This document shows positions 23,290 to 35,110 of a stretch of 64,000 bases of DNA, one piece after another. This stretch comes from Icerya purchasi (lineage: Eukaryota; Arthropoda; Insecta; Hemiptera; Monophlebidae): the NCBI GenBank assembly GCA_039619475.1, contig CM077116.1, positions 370,664,294-370,728,293 of the forward strand, given 5' to 3'. A program made the translations under genes and the position numbers. The notes beneath the pieces were generated by a model, which had not been told where the DNA came from, made no database searches, and worked only from the letters and a program-made list of their open reading frames with translations. Every line of letters begins with the position of its first letter. The stretch's first letter is position 1.

Positions 23290-23600
23290 GTTATTTTTAA
23301 TTAGGTTTTTTTTTTTCCTCGGGCTTGCTAACCAAGAACTAGTTGACCCATGTTCGACAAGAAAGAAAAATAACGTTGAATTAATTATTCAGATTCGTAT
23401 GCAGTCAGCTATAGTTTCAATGAAGAAACCAAGGGATGTGGCAACAGACGGCGAAGGAAAGGAGAGAACAGATGCAGTACTATAAGGAGTAGGAATACTA
23501 AGTCCCAGAAGTTGAGAGTAGAGAAGGTAACGTTTAGATGACAGATCCGAAAAGGATGTGGTTAGAATTACATTTGTGGTTATCATTGGAAGGATGTAAC
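23290..23600 (-). mobile_element. LINE 3'-terminal remnant
   Basis: The plus strand has a T-run (23306-23317) then GGGCTTGCTAACC. This is the reverse of the family 3' end. The minus strand reads IPTPYSTASVLSFPSPSVAT, nearly identical in pattern to the 'PTPYNESYVLSFPSLSMV' end of the copy at 7.9 kb. Confidence 0.65.
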
Positions 23601-24008
23601 GAACAATAAGGAGAGTCTCTTCAGAAAACCAGCAGAAATATTTGAAGTGAATATTATAGAATAGTCTCTTGGATTAATTATTTAAGGATAAATAGTCAAT
23701 TTTTTTTAATTGCGAAATTAACAATTGGACTGTGAAAAACTCCGTTATTTTCGCTAAAACAAAACCCAAAAAAAAATCATTCCAAATTTTAACTTTTTTT
23801 AAAATCAAATCGTAACAAAATATATAAAATATAGGTATTTTAAAGTCCTACTTAGGAGTAATAATTATTTTTAATAGCGATAATAATATCTAGGAAAATG
23901 CGAAAGGAAGCTTATTAATAGAATTTTGTAATCCAATAAATTACTTTAGAAACACGACTTTATCAAATTTTAGTTGTACACGATTTAAAATTCCGTCATT
24001 CAATGTAG

Positions 24009-24194
24009 GTCAATGTTGGATACTTTTTTACATGCTACATTATACTATTACTTGTGGGTCGTTTGCTTATTCATACTACTTGCCGCAACCGCGGAAATAA
24101 ATTTATTCTCTATGGGCTACATGGTAATCGGATTTTTATATTTATGGAGAGGAACTGATTTATTCACGATGTCGCTGAGGAAGATCACATACGG
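24009..24194 (+). CDS. Piezo: Piezo exon
   Basis: 186 nt bounded by TGTAG|G and TACGG|GTAACT. The first base completes a codon and the last two start one. It encodes SMLDTFLHATLYYYLWVVCL, then FILLAATAEINLFSMGYMVI and GFLYLWRGTDLFTMSLRKI. 'VF.AG......FSLGY......L..G.D' is a diagnostic Piezo block. The split codon GG|A is completed by the exon 30.4 kb downstream, where the next residue is Trp as expected. Confidence 0.96.
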
Positions 24195-25599
24195 GTAACT
24201 AGTTATTAATGACACTATTGATTATATGTAATTGCTTTTTACGGATTATTCAGTTAATTCTTTTAATTTTAACACAAATTCACTTGACCCGCTAGTTCCG
24301 GGAAGCCATTTAATATAAATCCATCGATGATTTTTTTTCTAAGGCGATGTATGTATTACACGAACTTTAATAGAAAGTAATCGAATTATTCAAAGTTGAC
24401 GTTTGATACAAATTCTGATCGAAGATTTGATCGTTCTAAAGAGTGACACGTTTAATAACAGTCTGATCGAGTTTGTTACACTAATACAAAACGCCCGGGC
24501 GCCAAAGCTAATAAGACAACTCAATGATGTATACATATATTTATTTAAAGAAATCTAATGTATTTCTCCGTGATTAATCTGCAAAAAATATTTATTTATC
24601 AACGGTTGTATTGTATAAAAAAGTATAAAAAAGAAGTATTTATGCAAAATGTTTATTATGTTTAACAAATAACACAAATAAAAATATACTTCAGAATTCG
24701 TATTCTTTACATATAAAATGTAGGTTACGTCTCGTAAGATGGAAACCGACCGAATAACTGTGTACCGACTAATGCCTCGTAATATAAAAATCGCTAGCCA
24801 GTAAACTTTTTACTAATACCGCGTGTTAGAGTGCGGCACAAAATTTTTTATTATCGGCACAATTCGGTGCATAATTTGTTTAGTTAAAAATTGACTCCGC
24901 TGTACAGAGCCTCTGTCAGAGATTTACCAATCGCGTCACCTTTATTCATTTCTGACGTTTCGGAATTAGTTCATTATCAGAAAAACTGATAAGCGCGACG
25001 CATTTTTGTTCGAAGATCGCATTGCCAGTAAAGTTACTCGTCTCCAATTCTTCCTCCGGCCGATTAATAATACAGACAAGACTAGCGTGAACTTTTGACA
25101 GAATTTTATGTCACTTCTTTCACGTTAGCCAACGTTAAACTAGAAAGCGACATTAGGCTCTGCATCTGCGAACATGAACTTTTTTTACCTTGCTCAGGTT
25201 ACTATTGCATTTGCACAACATTTAGCTCATAATAGACTATTCCTGAAAACGTTACTAAACTGAGAATATCGATTATCTCGGTCGCTTGCTGTCGAGTAGT
25301 TTTATGATGTTTATTAATTTATTAATGAATCGCGTTTAAGTCCCTACGTTAAACGCTAAATCTAATGGTATCGGAGAGAGTAGGAAGTTTAACGATAAAA
25401 CGTTTACTATAGAAACGAGCATAAATCAACAACTTTTGAAAAAATTTAAAACAAGTATAGCCCGATTTTTCTTGTTATACCTCTAAATCGTCGCCACCAT
25501 TCAGCAGTGATAAAAACCATAATCAAGTTAATACTATCTTATTATTATCACCAACTTTATCGGCTAAATTGATCGCCGCATCTGCTGTTTAAAAAATAT
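24195..25599. other. Intron segment without recognised features
   Basis: AT-rich, no open frame of note. Nothing found. Confidence 0.5.
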
Positions 25600-25859
25600 T
25601 TCATTCTTCTTTTTCAACCGCCGTCTCCATTTTGAAGGTTGGCGATCCACACAATTGGAATTTCTTTCCATCAACGGCTGATCGGAAAAGTTCTGTTGAG
25701 GAACGGTTGAACTAGTTGCTAAGATTGTCCATCCATGAAATTTGAAGTCTTCCTCTCGATCTCTTTCCGGCAATTTTACCCTTAAATAGCATTTTTTGAA
25801 TGGTATGCCTCGATCTTTGTAGTTTTCGTTTTTTGATAGTTTTTAGGGGTTCAAGATTG
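25600..25859 (-). mobile_element. RTE LINE, 3' end (left part of a split copy)
   Basis: Minus strand reads LKTIKKRKLQ, then KGKIAGKRSRGR and the end of the RTE polyprotein, followed by the terminal 'GGAGACGGCGGTTGAAAAAG' sequence. The same 3' end is found in the RTE fragment at 6.37 kb (plus strand 'TTC..CCGCCGTCTCC..GAAGGTTGGCGATC'). It is the missing tail of the RTE that resumes at about 31369: the residues upstream of LKTIKKRK there end at NIEYL. The two parts are separated by the Jockey insertion. Confidence 0.8.
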
Positions 25860-25939
25860 TTTTTTTTTTTTTTTTTTTTTTTTTTTTGTGGTGCCGTGTA
25901 CTGCTACTGTGGCCAAAGACACCAAATATTAAGATATGA

Positions 25940-28900
25940 TTAAATTAAGCTATAGATATTATTTTGTTTGAGGAAAGATAGTGTTTTTCTGATTTCATGG
26001 GGATCATCGGATAAGGCAGTTTGGATAGTAGTATGGGGATAGATTGAATGTTGGGTGCAGTCGGAAAGGATATGCTCTATTGTTAAAGGACCTTGGCCAC
26101 AGTATTGGCAGAGTGGAGCGTCGGCACGGTCCAAAAGGTGCTTGTGCGTTAGTGCTGTATGGCCGATGCGCAGTCTTGTTAATACAACGTCGTCACGTCT
26201 TGATGCCATGATGATGTTCCAAGGCGCAGTAGTAGGCTTGACTCTTCTCAGCTTATTTTCAAGCGACAATTCTTCCCAGGAACGGCTCCATTGTAGCTGA
26301 AACTGGGTTTTTGTAACTTTGTAAAGATCCTTCCTTGGGACTGCAACCGATAATAATGTGGATTTCTCTATTGCTTGTTTCGCAGCTAAGTCGGCTGTGG
26401 TGTTTCCACTTATTTTCGAATGTCCTGGTAGCCAACATATTACTATGTTCATAGTCGAGCTAATACCCAAGTAATGTATCTGTTGAACAATCGGGTTTTT
26501 CAGGGTAGCATGCCATTCATTAATCGCATTGACGGCCTGTAATGAGTCTGTGAATACGATAATACGATCATAATTCTGATCTATGGCGGATTCGATGGCT
26601 AATTTGATCGCAATTAATTCGGCCGACATTACCGACAATTCCATTGGAAGCGCATAGCTGATGATTTGCTGGCGATGTACAAAGGAACATCCATCCAGTA
26701 CCTTCGATATTTTTTGCAGCATCTGTGTAATACTTTTCATATGCACTGTATTCTTTCAATGCGTTCGTATATGACAAGAGTATGTCAGATTTTGAGCTGT
26801 TGGTCAACACTACGTTGCACCGTATTTCCGAATTATGTGTTGGTGGAAGAGCGGAGATTCTTTTATGAAGGATATTGTTCGGTACATTAATATTTCTGGT
26901 GTCAGCAGCAAAATATGCGCGATTGTTTAGAAGTTCTGCTAAATGACTAGAACGGTACGAGACCTCAGGCGTCAGTAGAACATCAGGGATATTATTTGTA
27001 CTTCTTAGGTAAATTAAAAACTTCACCGCTAGATAATCTCGACGAACGTTTAAAGGCCATTCGTTGGCTTCGCATAATATGCTGCTTATTGGACTAGTGC
27101 GAAATGCGCCGATCGCCAGTCTAATGGCGGTGTGGTGTATCGAGTCCAACGAGCACAGTGTCGATTTGCAAGCTGAGCCGTAAATGGGTGCTGCGTAGTC
27201 TAGGCGAGGTCTAATAATAGTACGATATATTTTGAGTAATGTGTGTCTGTCTGAACCGAATGTTGTGTGGGATAGTTTCTTCAACTGGTTTAAGTTTTTT
27301 AAGCAGGACTGTTTTAATTGATTTACATGTTGTTTCCATGATAAGGTTTGATCAAACAACAAGCCGAGATATTTAATAGTCGGAGATTTTGGTATTCTTG
27401 TGATTTGTAATGATAGTGATAGCGATTTTTGACATGTCCGTAATCTGCAGAAATAGATGCAAGTTGTTTTCGCGGCTGAAAACTCTAGTCCATTTTGTGA
27501 AGCCCATCTTTGGGCTTCGTTTACTGACCTTTGCAGTAGTGCAGTTCCCGCTTCTACATTTTTGCAACCGATGAATATGGTGAAATCATCAGCAAACAGC
27601 GCCGAAGATATTAGTGGATGGATGATGGATATACTAGATCGTTTATCGCGGTGATGAACAATGTGGGACTAAGGACGGAGCCCTGTGGGACGCCATTGTC
27701 CAACGTTTTTTCCGATGAAAGCATGGAGCCGATTCGAACGCGAAAGACACGAGACGATAAGAAGTTTTCGATGAAGTACATTATATTTCCTCGGAATCCC
27801 CACTTGTATAGCATGATAAGCAATTTCTCTTTCCATATTCTACCGAATGCCTTTGTTATATCAAAAAATACTGCAAGTGTGTGCATTCGTTTGTTGAAAT
27901 TTTTTAAAATTTCTGACTGTAGGTAGAATAACTGATCTATGGTTGAACGCGATGGACGGAAACCACACTGTGTTGTTGATATAAGATTTCTGTTTTCTAA
28001 TTCCCATAGTAATCGTCGATTTACTATTTTTTCGAATACTTTACATAGTACGGATGTCAGTGAAATCGGTCGATAGTTGTCTAGTTTCAGTGGGTTTTTA
28101 TTTGCTTTATATATGGGAACTATAATAGCTTCTCTCCATTGCTGAGGAAAAGATTGATTAGTCCATACGTGGTTGTATATCAGCATGAGTTTGTTAATTA
28201 TTGATTCTGGGGCGTGTTTCAAGAACAAAATGTGAAATCTGTCGGCGCCACAAGCAGATATTTTGGTCCCCTGGATGGCATTTTGGATTTCGTGTAAACT
28301 TATGGGTGCATTATATGTTTCTGAATTTGATGAGCTAAGGTCAAGTTGTTCGTTTGCTAAACGTTGTTTGTTTACTAGTGATGTGGGTGTCAACTGATTA
28401 TTACTTGATATATTTGCAAAAAACGATGCGAATTCTTCTGCAATTTGTCCTGGGTCTGTATATAACTGATTATTTCTTGATATCGCTGTAGGGATTGGTA
28501 GGTCAACGTGTTTATATAACGCTCGTATTTTCTTCCATAACTGATGAATCGGTGTTTTGTAAGTTAGTGTTGACGTGTATTCGTTCCAAGATCTCCTTTT
28601 TTCTTGTTTCAGTATCCATCTTGTTGTTGTTCGAGCCTGTTGAAAAGCTGTATAGTTTTCCAGTGTAGGGAATCTTTTCAGAAGTTTTAATCTCTTTCTT
28701 CTCTCCCTTATTGCTCGCGAGCACTTTTCTGACCACCACGGTACTAGAACTTTGTTTGTGGATAGCGGCCTGTTTCTCGGGATTGATATTTCGGAACATT
28801 TTAGAATTCCGTTGGTAAATGAGCGAACCATTGTATCCGTGTTACTGTCATCAATGTCTACCTCGGTCTGACATAGCTGCTGGAACATTTCCCAATTTGC

Positions 28901-29619
28901 TTTTTTGAAATTCAGGGCTGGCCGTCTTATATGTGAGGCCATGTTTGCTTTCATGTTTATGATTTGTGGAAAGTGATCACTGCCGCCCATGTCTTCATGA
29001 TGATGAACCTCAATGAGATGGGCAATCTGACTAGAACTTAACGTAAAATCAATTGTGCTCCACGTTCTGTACGTGGTACTGTAATGCGTAGGTTCGCTTG
29101 TATTATGGACGGAAAGGTTATATTGCTCTATTATGCGAGTTAATAGTTTTCCTCTACTATCAGTTTTGTTGCTACCTAGAATCTCATCGTGCGAACTGAA
29201 GTCACCGCGGTGAATATGAACGGTGTTGGGAGATTATTTATTATTGATGTGTAGGTACTTTCTTCTATTTTTATGTACTGAGGAATATAGATAGTACATA
29301 TTGAGACGGGAAGTGTTATATTAATGCGTGTTGCTAGTGTTTGAATGTGGTCAATGTTGAGTTTTATTTCCGTGTAGGTAATATCTTTCCGTATGGCTAT
29401 AAAAACGCCGCCATGCGCTTTTGGTTGAGCATTTAGACTTTTACATATTATATTATACGAAGGTAAAGTTAATGTTTGATGCGGCTGAAGATGTGATTCT
29501 TGTATGCATATAATAGATGGATTATATGTAGCTATTAAAACTTGGAGTTCTTCAAGATGCCTGAAAACACCATTACAGTTCCAGCTTATTATTTTTGTAT
29601 CTCGTTGAGTAGCATTCAT
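25940..29619 (-). pseudogene. Jockey LINE ORF2: endonuclease, reverse transcriptase, RNase H
   Basis: On the minus strand the endonuclease begins at 29619 with ISWNCNGV and IICIQESHL. After a frameshift near 29210 it continues to GSDHFP (about 28980-28990). The reverse transcriptase (28990-27611) has CGADRFHILFLKH, NYRPISLTSVLCKVFEKIVN, FFDITKAFGRIW (the normal 'KAFD' reads KAFG) and GVPQGSVLSPTLF. The catalytic FADD is at 27585-27593 in another frame, so a frameshift lies near 27620. The thumb (27362-26690) has YRTIIRPRLDYAAPIYG. The RNase H (26746-25940, a further frame) has AELIAIKLAIESA, FTDSLQAV and WLPGHSKISGNTTADLA. The end has CQYCGQGPLTIEHILSDC. Non-functional because of at least three frameshifts. 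Confidence 0.9.
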
Positions 29620-29627
29620 TATTCTGG

Positions 29628-31222
29628 TTAATCTTCTTGTTGGGAGGAAGGATAGTCAGAAATTTCTTTGTCTGTGTTATTACATTTTTGTAATTTTTTG
29701 ATTATTTTGGTAAATGTTGCTTTCATATATTTTTGTTCAAGTGACGGTTTAAGTAGCTGTAGTATGGTAACTAATTCGGACACATTTATGTCCAATATTT
29801 GTGCCACTTGGGATGGATTTAATGACTGTTTTGTTCCTTCGAGAAACTGAATGAATTTATCGAATGACAGTTCATTTCCATCAGAAGTTGTAGAGAAGTA
29901 TTTTTTCAGCGAAGATAATTGCTGATGTATTGTTGATGTAGTTTCTGAGATGTCAGCGGTTTTTATATTCAAATGAGGCAATGGCGGTGTTTTAAAGTGA
30001 TTTATTTCTGATTCTGAGTCCGATGAGGAGCTTAATAAATCATCTGTTTCCATTTTTCCTTTACTTTGATCAAGCATAGTGGACGTTTGTTGGGATGGAC
30101 TTGTAATTTTCTTTTTCCGTCTCCTTTTTTTGCTGTTTTGGTTTGTCTACTATCTCTGTTTCGGCGATAGTTTCGGTTGTCTTTTATGAGGTTTCTGAAC
30201 GTGATCGTTTTAAATTATCCTTCAGATTTGATGAATTCGTGATTAAATGGGGAGTGTCGTGTATTTCGTCCGACTCCTCTGAGACTTTGGTTTCTGGGTT
30301 GTTTATGGGAATTTGTTCTTTTTTCGTGGTGGACGGTTCTGCGGTTGATATATTTGTTATTATGGGTGTTTCATTGATATTCGTACAGTTTTCGGCTTTA
30401 TGATGTTTTGCTTTGCATATAAAGCATATGGGGTCGTCTGTATTTATAAAAATCCTGTGATCATGGTTACGATAGTTTAGTAAAAAATTTGTAGGAATGT
30501 TAACTTCGTCGAAATTGGAAATGTAAACTTGTCTCCGCCAACTAATTATGTGTCCAAATTCGGTATCAGTTGGGTCTATTCTTAGAATGGAAATAGGTGA
30601 GGCGAGTTTAAGCCCTAACTGTTGTATTAGGTATTTTCCAATTTCAGAGTTTGGAATAGTTGCTGATACGTTTGAAAGAATAATCTTCGTTGCTGGACTT
30701 CGCAGACGTCTTGCTTTAATTTGTCGTTGTGAGATTTCTATGGAGGCACCTGCTGACATAAAGCTATCTACAATCTGTATATTTTTGAGAAATATTAAAA
30801 CACGGTTTTGACTAATGCGTGATCCGGCTATGATGTTCGATGCGGTTCCTATTTTTTGCTTTAAAGCGATAAAATAGTCCTTTATGGGGGTGACCGGTAT
30901 GTAGGGAAAAATTATTCCTTGTTCATCGGATGGGTGTTCGAAACTTGTTAGCGGAATGATCTTGTTATTATTATTTTTTTTTTATAACGTGAGCGAAAGA
31001 ATTATTTGGTACGGCGTGATTCGCATTAGAAATTAAAGAATTATTACCTGCAGCGACGGTAGTATAGTTACTTGTTTGTAAAGTTGATGTTTCCTGATAA
31101 GAAGGTAAGCCTTTTGTGACGACGGTAGATAACGGCGGAAATTCATCTGGTTTGATTATATTCGACGTTTGTTCCGTTGGTCGGTGGTTATATTCGTTAT
31201 CTTCATCGTCGATGTTGTCCAT
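29628..31222 (-). pseudogene. Jockey LINE ORF1 (Gag-like nucleic-acid-binding protein)
   Basis: Three open stretches on the minus strand (31222-30971, 30759-30184, 30077-29628) follow one another in the order of a LINE Gag-like protein. The middle one has a domain of the type preceding zinc knuckles (SNVSATIPNSEIGKYLIQQL; WRRQVYISNF). It then has one CCHC knuckle, CFICKAKHHKAENC (C-x2-C-x4-H-x4-C). The last is acidic and Ser/Thr-rich. In Jockey elements ORF1 binds the RNA and forms the ribonucleoprotein. The stop near 29628 is directly followed by the ORF2 start, as usual. Frameshifts interrupt it. Confidence 0.8.
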
Positions 31223-31368
31223 CTTCCTCGGTGAAGGGGAAGAGGCCGGAATTTATATGATTACGTTAAACTTAAACTCTAATTGTACTCGTATGATGAA
31301 AGAGAACACAGAAATAGACTTCTTGACTAAACTCTTTATACACGCGAAAAGTTTTCCAGTATGTTAAG

Positions 31369-32770
31369 TACTCAATATTCTTCAATTTTTGAGTCCATGG
31401 TATTTTCAGCATACGTCGCTGGCAGTACATCTCAAAAGCGCTGATCTTTTTTCCTAATGTTGAGTCTAGTGCCCAGCGTATTCACGACCATATAGTAGGA
31501 TAAAGAAAATGTAGCATCTCACGTGTCTGATTCTCAGTTCCAATTTCGATTCTTGACGCGTGAATGGATTCTTCATTCTTACTAGTGCTCCTCTCGCTTT
31601 TTCAATCCTGCTGCGTATCTCAGGTCTGGAAGTACAATTTTCTTCGACTATACTTCCCAAATATTTGATGATGCGTGGCACTTGTTCAATTTTTTCACCG
31701 TTTATTTTGATTGAGCATCATCTTTGAGGATACAATTTATCTTGGATGTATTCATTTTTAACCCATATGCGACACTTTTTTCCACAATCTTATCTAAAAT
31801 GCGCTGAAGTTCCTTTTTACTGGCTGCCAAAATTAAGCTGTCATCAGCATATCGAAAGTTGTTCAAAGTAATACCGTTTATTTTCAATCCCCTGTCATTA
31901 TCTTCAAGTGCCTTATGGAATTTAACCTACGATTATTCTTGTGTCTGTGGATATGTTCTTAAAAATCTTCATCAATTTATCATGGTTCACACAATCGAAC
32001 GCTTTCTGGTAGTCAATAGCACATGCACAGACGTCAGTGTTCACATCTCGACAGCGCTGTGTTTTAGTGTACGTATTGCAAATAAGGCTTTATGAGTGCC
32101 CATTCCATTTCTAAAGCCGAACTGTGGGTATTACTTATTTAGTCTTCGCAACGCTTATTTATATATTCATGTATGAATTATCCGGAGGGAAATTTTCAGA
32201 CGTGTGACGTCAAGCAAATTAGACGGTAATCATCACATCGGCTCGCATTACTCTTTTTGGGAATGATCACAAAAGTTGACTTTATCCATTCTGCCGGTAT
32301 ACATTCTGTACTGTTAATCTTCTTAAAAGCCTTCGTCATTCTCTGTATACCACTTTCACTATAATCAACTTTTACTTTCAGCATTTCTGCATGTATATCA
32401 TCGGGTCCAACTGTTTTCCCAATTTTCTGTCTTTTAATGGCATACTCTTCTTTAGTGATAGGTGAACTTTCATCACAATAATCACGGTATTCTTCCGGAG
32501 GTAGATTTGTTTTTTTTATCACATCAAAAAAAGATACTCGACATATTGATTCCAGACTTCTAGCTTATCTTCTGTACCAATGGCAGGTTTTGCATTCGGC
32601 CCTAGCAAGATACCTGTATTTCGTTTGCAATGGATACCTGCAACTTCTTTGACCAACTTGTGAACATTAAATAAGTCATGTTTATTCTGGTAACCTTCAA
32701 TTTCAGTGCACTTTCCATTCCGGTACTCTTCTTCTGCTTCCCGAAAAGATTTCCTGATTAATTTGTTCAA
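31369..32770 (-). pseudogene. RTE LINE reverse transcriptase domain
   Basis: Minus-strand pieces in order. 32770-32519 is the linker. 32522-32196 has TVGPDDIHAEMLK and AEWIKSTFVIIPKK...DDYRLICLTSHV (fingers). 31887-31702 contains the palm motif FRYADDSLILA with the two catalytic Asp. 31681-31466 has YLGSIVEENCTSRPEIRSRI and the ILLYGRE block. The final RRMLKIPW block lies near 31400-31425. Frames change several times, so no functional enzyme remains. Confidence 0.85.
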
Positions 32771-33073
32771 ACTCTTATACTCGTCTGGATTATTCTTAAC
32801 ACTTCTTCACTTTTCCGTCAGTTTTAGAATTTCATCTGTCATCCATTTCTGCTTTTTCGTGTTTTTGACATACCCAATGTTTTCCTTCTGGACATCTAAT
32901 ATCACTTTGCTGATGTCATCCCAGCTGCTAATACTGTTTTCCTCTTGGAATTCAATTTTCTCGTTCATTATGTTTCCTATTTCAGATTTGAATGTTTTAC
33001 TCCGGTTTATTCACGTCTATTCTTCCTTTACACTCCTTCTTTAGAATGACGAATTTCCGCTCCATTTTTAGCT

Positions 33074-33790
33074 TCATGACGACTGGATTATGATCAGAAT
33101 TAATGCCAGCTCCGGGATAAGTTTAAACTGAATGTACGTATCTACAGAATGGACGGTGTAAGAGAATATAATCGATTTAATTGTGTGCAATATTACCCTC
33201 GGTATCGACTGGAGACTTCCACGTGTAGTCTTCGGGGATAGTGCTTTACAGAGGTGTTGATAATCATTAATTCTGTTTCGATACAGAATTGTAATAAACC
33301 GGTTTCCTCTTTCATTTCTGTTACCAAGACCATATTTTTCAACGAATTCTACTTCTTCTCCTTCACCAATTTTGGCATTGAAGTCTCCCATGACTACTGT
33401 AATTTCACCAACTTCGGTTAGGTCTAAAGCAGCTTGTAGGTTGTTATAAAAATCTTCAATTTCCTCATCTAGCTTATCTGCTGTTGGGACATAAACTTGA
33501 ATGATGTTTATCCGGCTGTACGATGTTTCCAAGATAAGAGCAGCAATACGGTTAGTGATTGATAAAAAATCGGCAACAGACTTTGCTAATTTTTCTGGGA
33601 CCAAAACTGCAACCCCATTTTTGCTTGAACCATCGACACTCCCAGAGTAGTACATATGAACCCCTTCTTATTTTAGGTCTCCTGATTCTGGTCATCCGAC
33701 TTCACTGATGCCAACAAATTTTCCTGCTTGTAATAGGCTCCGGACATTTCATGTTTGAATTCGAGCTGAGTTACGGAACAAATTTAAGCA
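33074..33790 (-). pseudogene. RTE LINE endonuclease domain
   Basis: Starts near 33780 with a RIQT-stop-NVRSLLQAGKF segment (normally 'RIGTWNVRSL', the first endonuclease motif). It continues in an open stretch (33655-33074) with YYSGSVDGSSKNGVAVLVPE, INIIQVYVPTADKLDEEIED and VVMGDFNAKIGEGEE. GDFNAKIG is the conserved catalytic Asp/Asn block of APE-type endonucleases. An internal stop replaces the Trp of the first motif. Confidence 0.85.
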
Positions 33791-34387
33791 ATCATGATGG
33801 CTGTTTCTTGACTACACTGGAAAGCAACAGGGATATTCTTAGCACCCTCGCTCCACTTAAGGGGTGCCCCGTACTAAGGGTCTTTGATCTATTATTGCTT
33901 TCCATTGTAAATATTTGAGAAGAATACAGCGGTGGTTTCTCCTTGCCTTCTGCCGGTCAAGCCCAGTTTTGATGTGCACTCGCCTATCCACTCCGAGTGA
34001 TGAAATTTGCCTGAGGCCCAAAATTGTGAATGGATTGCTAGTGGACTGCCCTTCCTTACGCAGTCCGAATACGAGAGGTGGTATTTAATGAGAGCTGTAT
34101 TTGGCAGATACAGTCCCGCCACCTAAACCACTAGCTGGAGAGCCATGCTGTAGCTTCCTTGATCAGCGCCAAGCTTGCCGAACAAAAAATTACCACCCCG
34201 CACGACGTGGACGCGCAGGACTCCCCTGGTTATCTAATTCGTGTCCTGGCATCATAACTGAGACTGGCAATGATGGTAAAAGTGACTACTTTCTAGCCAG
34301 GCAGCAATATTTTATTACCGATTAAAAATTAAAAGATTAAAATTTCAATCGTTAATTCCATCACGTATAATTAATAATTTCAATGTA

Positions 34388-34510
34388 GATTTCAATCGAA
34401 GGGAGTTAAATTGAAAATTAAAAGTTTTAATCAAAATTATTGCAGTTGAATTTTTCCATCACAAGAATCAAACTTTTAATTTTCAATTGAGCTCACCTCG
34501 ATTGAAACTC
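34388..34510. repeat. AT-rich hairpin (imperfect inverted repeat)
   Basis: Two arms of about 46 bp (34388-34435 and 34466-34510) are nearly complementary, centred on TTCAATCGA...AATTGAAAATTAAAAGTTT, with a 30-bp loop. It could be a small MITE or part of a larger decayed inverted-repeat element. It sits about 200 bp left of the large palindrome but is unrelated in sequence. Confidence 0.7.
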
Positions 34511-34719
34511 AAAATTTTAATCGTTAATTTCTCATAAGTTAATTGGAAAATTTAATTATTTAAAACTCTGCTGCTGAAGTGTATATATATTCCAGACAAA
34601 TCATAGTGCTCAATACTTGACCTAAAAAAAAAAAAAAAAATCAGTTAAAAATTTGACCAATTTCCAACTTTCACTACTAGTAGTAAATTCCAAATTCAAA
34701 TAATCCTAGAGCAGTTATA

Positions 34720-34725
34720 CATATG
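34720..34725. repeat. 6-bp target-site duplication, left copy
   Basis: CATATG immediately outside the AG terminus of the palindromic element; an identical CATATG follows its right end. Because CATATG is its own reverse complement, it could equally be counted as the outermost 6 bp of the inverted repeat. A 6-bp duplication is what Polinton/Maverick integration produces. Confidence 0.7.
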
Positions 34726-34749
34726 AGTAGTCTAAAAATAAGGCGACTG

Positions 34750-35110
34750 GGAAGTCCGCTAATCTGAACCCCAATTCCTGTCCCGGAGTCGAAAAGTCAC
34801 CCCAGACCGATAATCCGAACACGACATTCACCCCAATTCATGTCCAGGTGATCAAAATTCACCCAAGTTTCCCCCGATTCATCCGAGTTTCCCCCGGACG
34901 GTTCCCGTGCATATCCGCTAATCCGAACGTGCAAACAGTGTCCAGAGGTCAATAAACTGTCCAAAGTGTTATTCGAGGGCGCAAGTAACCCCAATTAGTG
35001 TCCAGGTGCTGAAAGTTCCCCCAAGTTCCCCAAATTTCTCCAAAATTCCCCCGTACGCGTCCCGCTCGTTTCCGATAAACCGAACTGATTATTAATTAAC
35101 ATAAGTATAT
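34750..35110. repeat. Iterated GC-rich terminal motifs (left end)
   Basis: The outermost 400 bp repeat two short phrases. CCCCAATT(A/C)(G/A/C)TGTCC(A/C)GG occurs near 34768, 34832 and 34989. G(C/A)TAA(T/A)C(C/T)GAAC occurs near 34758, 34809, 34918 and 35072. In a protein-primed linear element the terminal repeats usually hold the replication origin and terminal-protein or packaging signals. That role is inferred only from position. Confidence 0.7.

Larger units (their letters stand above)
22062..24008. other. Piezo intron with LINE relics
   Basis: 1.9 kb containing the plus-strand LINE relic 22240-23110 and the minus-strand LINE 3' remnant 23290-23600; otherwise AT-rich. Confidence 0.6.
25860..31368 (-). 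mobile_element. Jockey-type LINE, nearly full length, inserted in an RTE
   Basis: Minus-strand element with both ORFs, a complete endonuclease-reverse transcriptase-RNase H order and a 28-nt poly(A) tail (T-run 25860-25887). Coding parts are broken only by a few frameshifts, so it is much younger than most LINE pieces here. The 3' boundary is the tail. The 5' boundary is estimated from where the flanking RTE resumes (about 31369). A possible target duplication is TCAAGATT just left of the tail versus TCAATATT near 31369-31377, with one mismatch, so it is not certain. Confidence 0.85.
31369..34330 (-). mobile_element. RTE LINE, 5' and central part (right part of a split copy)
   Basis: On the minus strand, from 5' to 3': an untranslated/5' region (about 34330-33790), the apurinic endonuclease and the reverse transcriptase down to NIEYL at about 31375. 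There the Jockey element interrupts it. It resumes at 25859. Unlike the short 3' pieces elsewhere in the window, this copy appears close to full length once the insertion is ignored, but it is riddled with stops. Confidence 0.8.

Noticed and set aside
34101..34325. Plus-strand frame rich in Pro/Arg next to the RTE 5' end
   Set aside because: Opposite strand of the RTE 5' region; no independent support.
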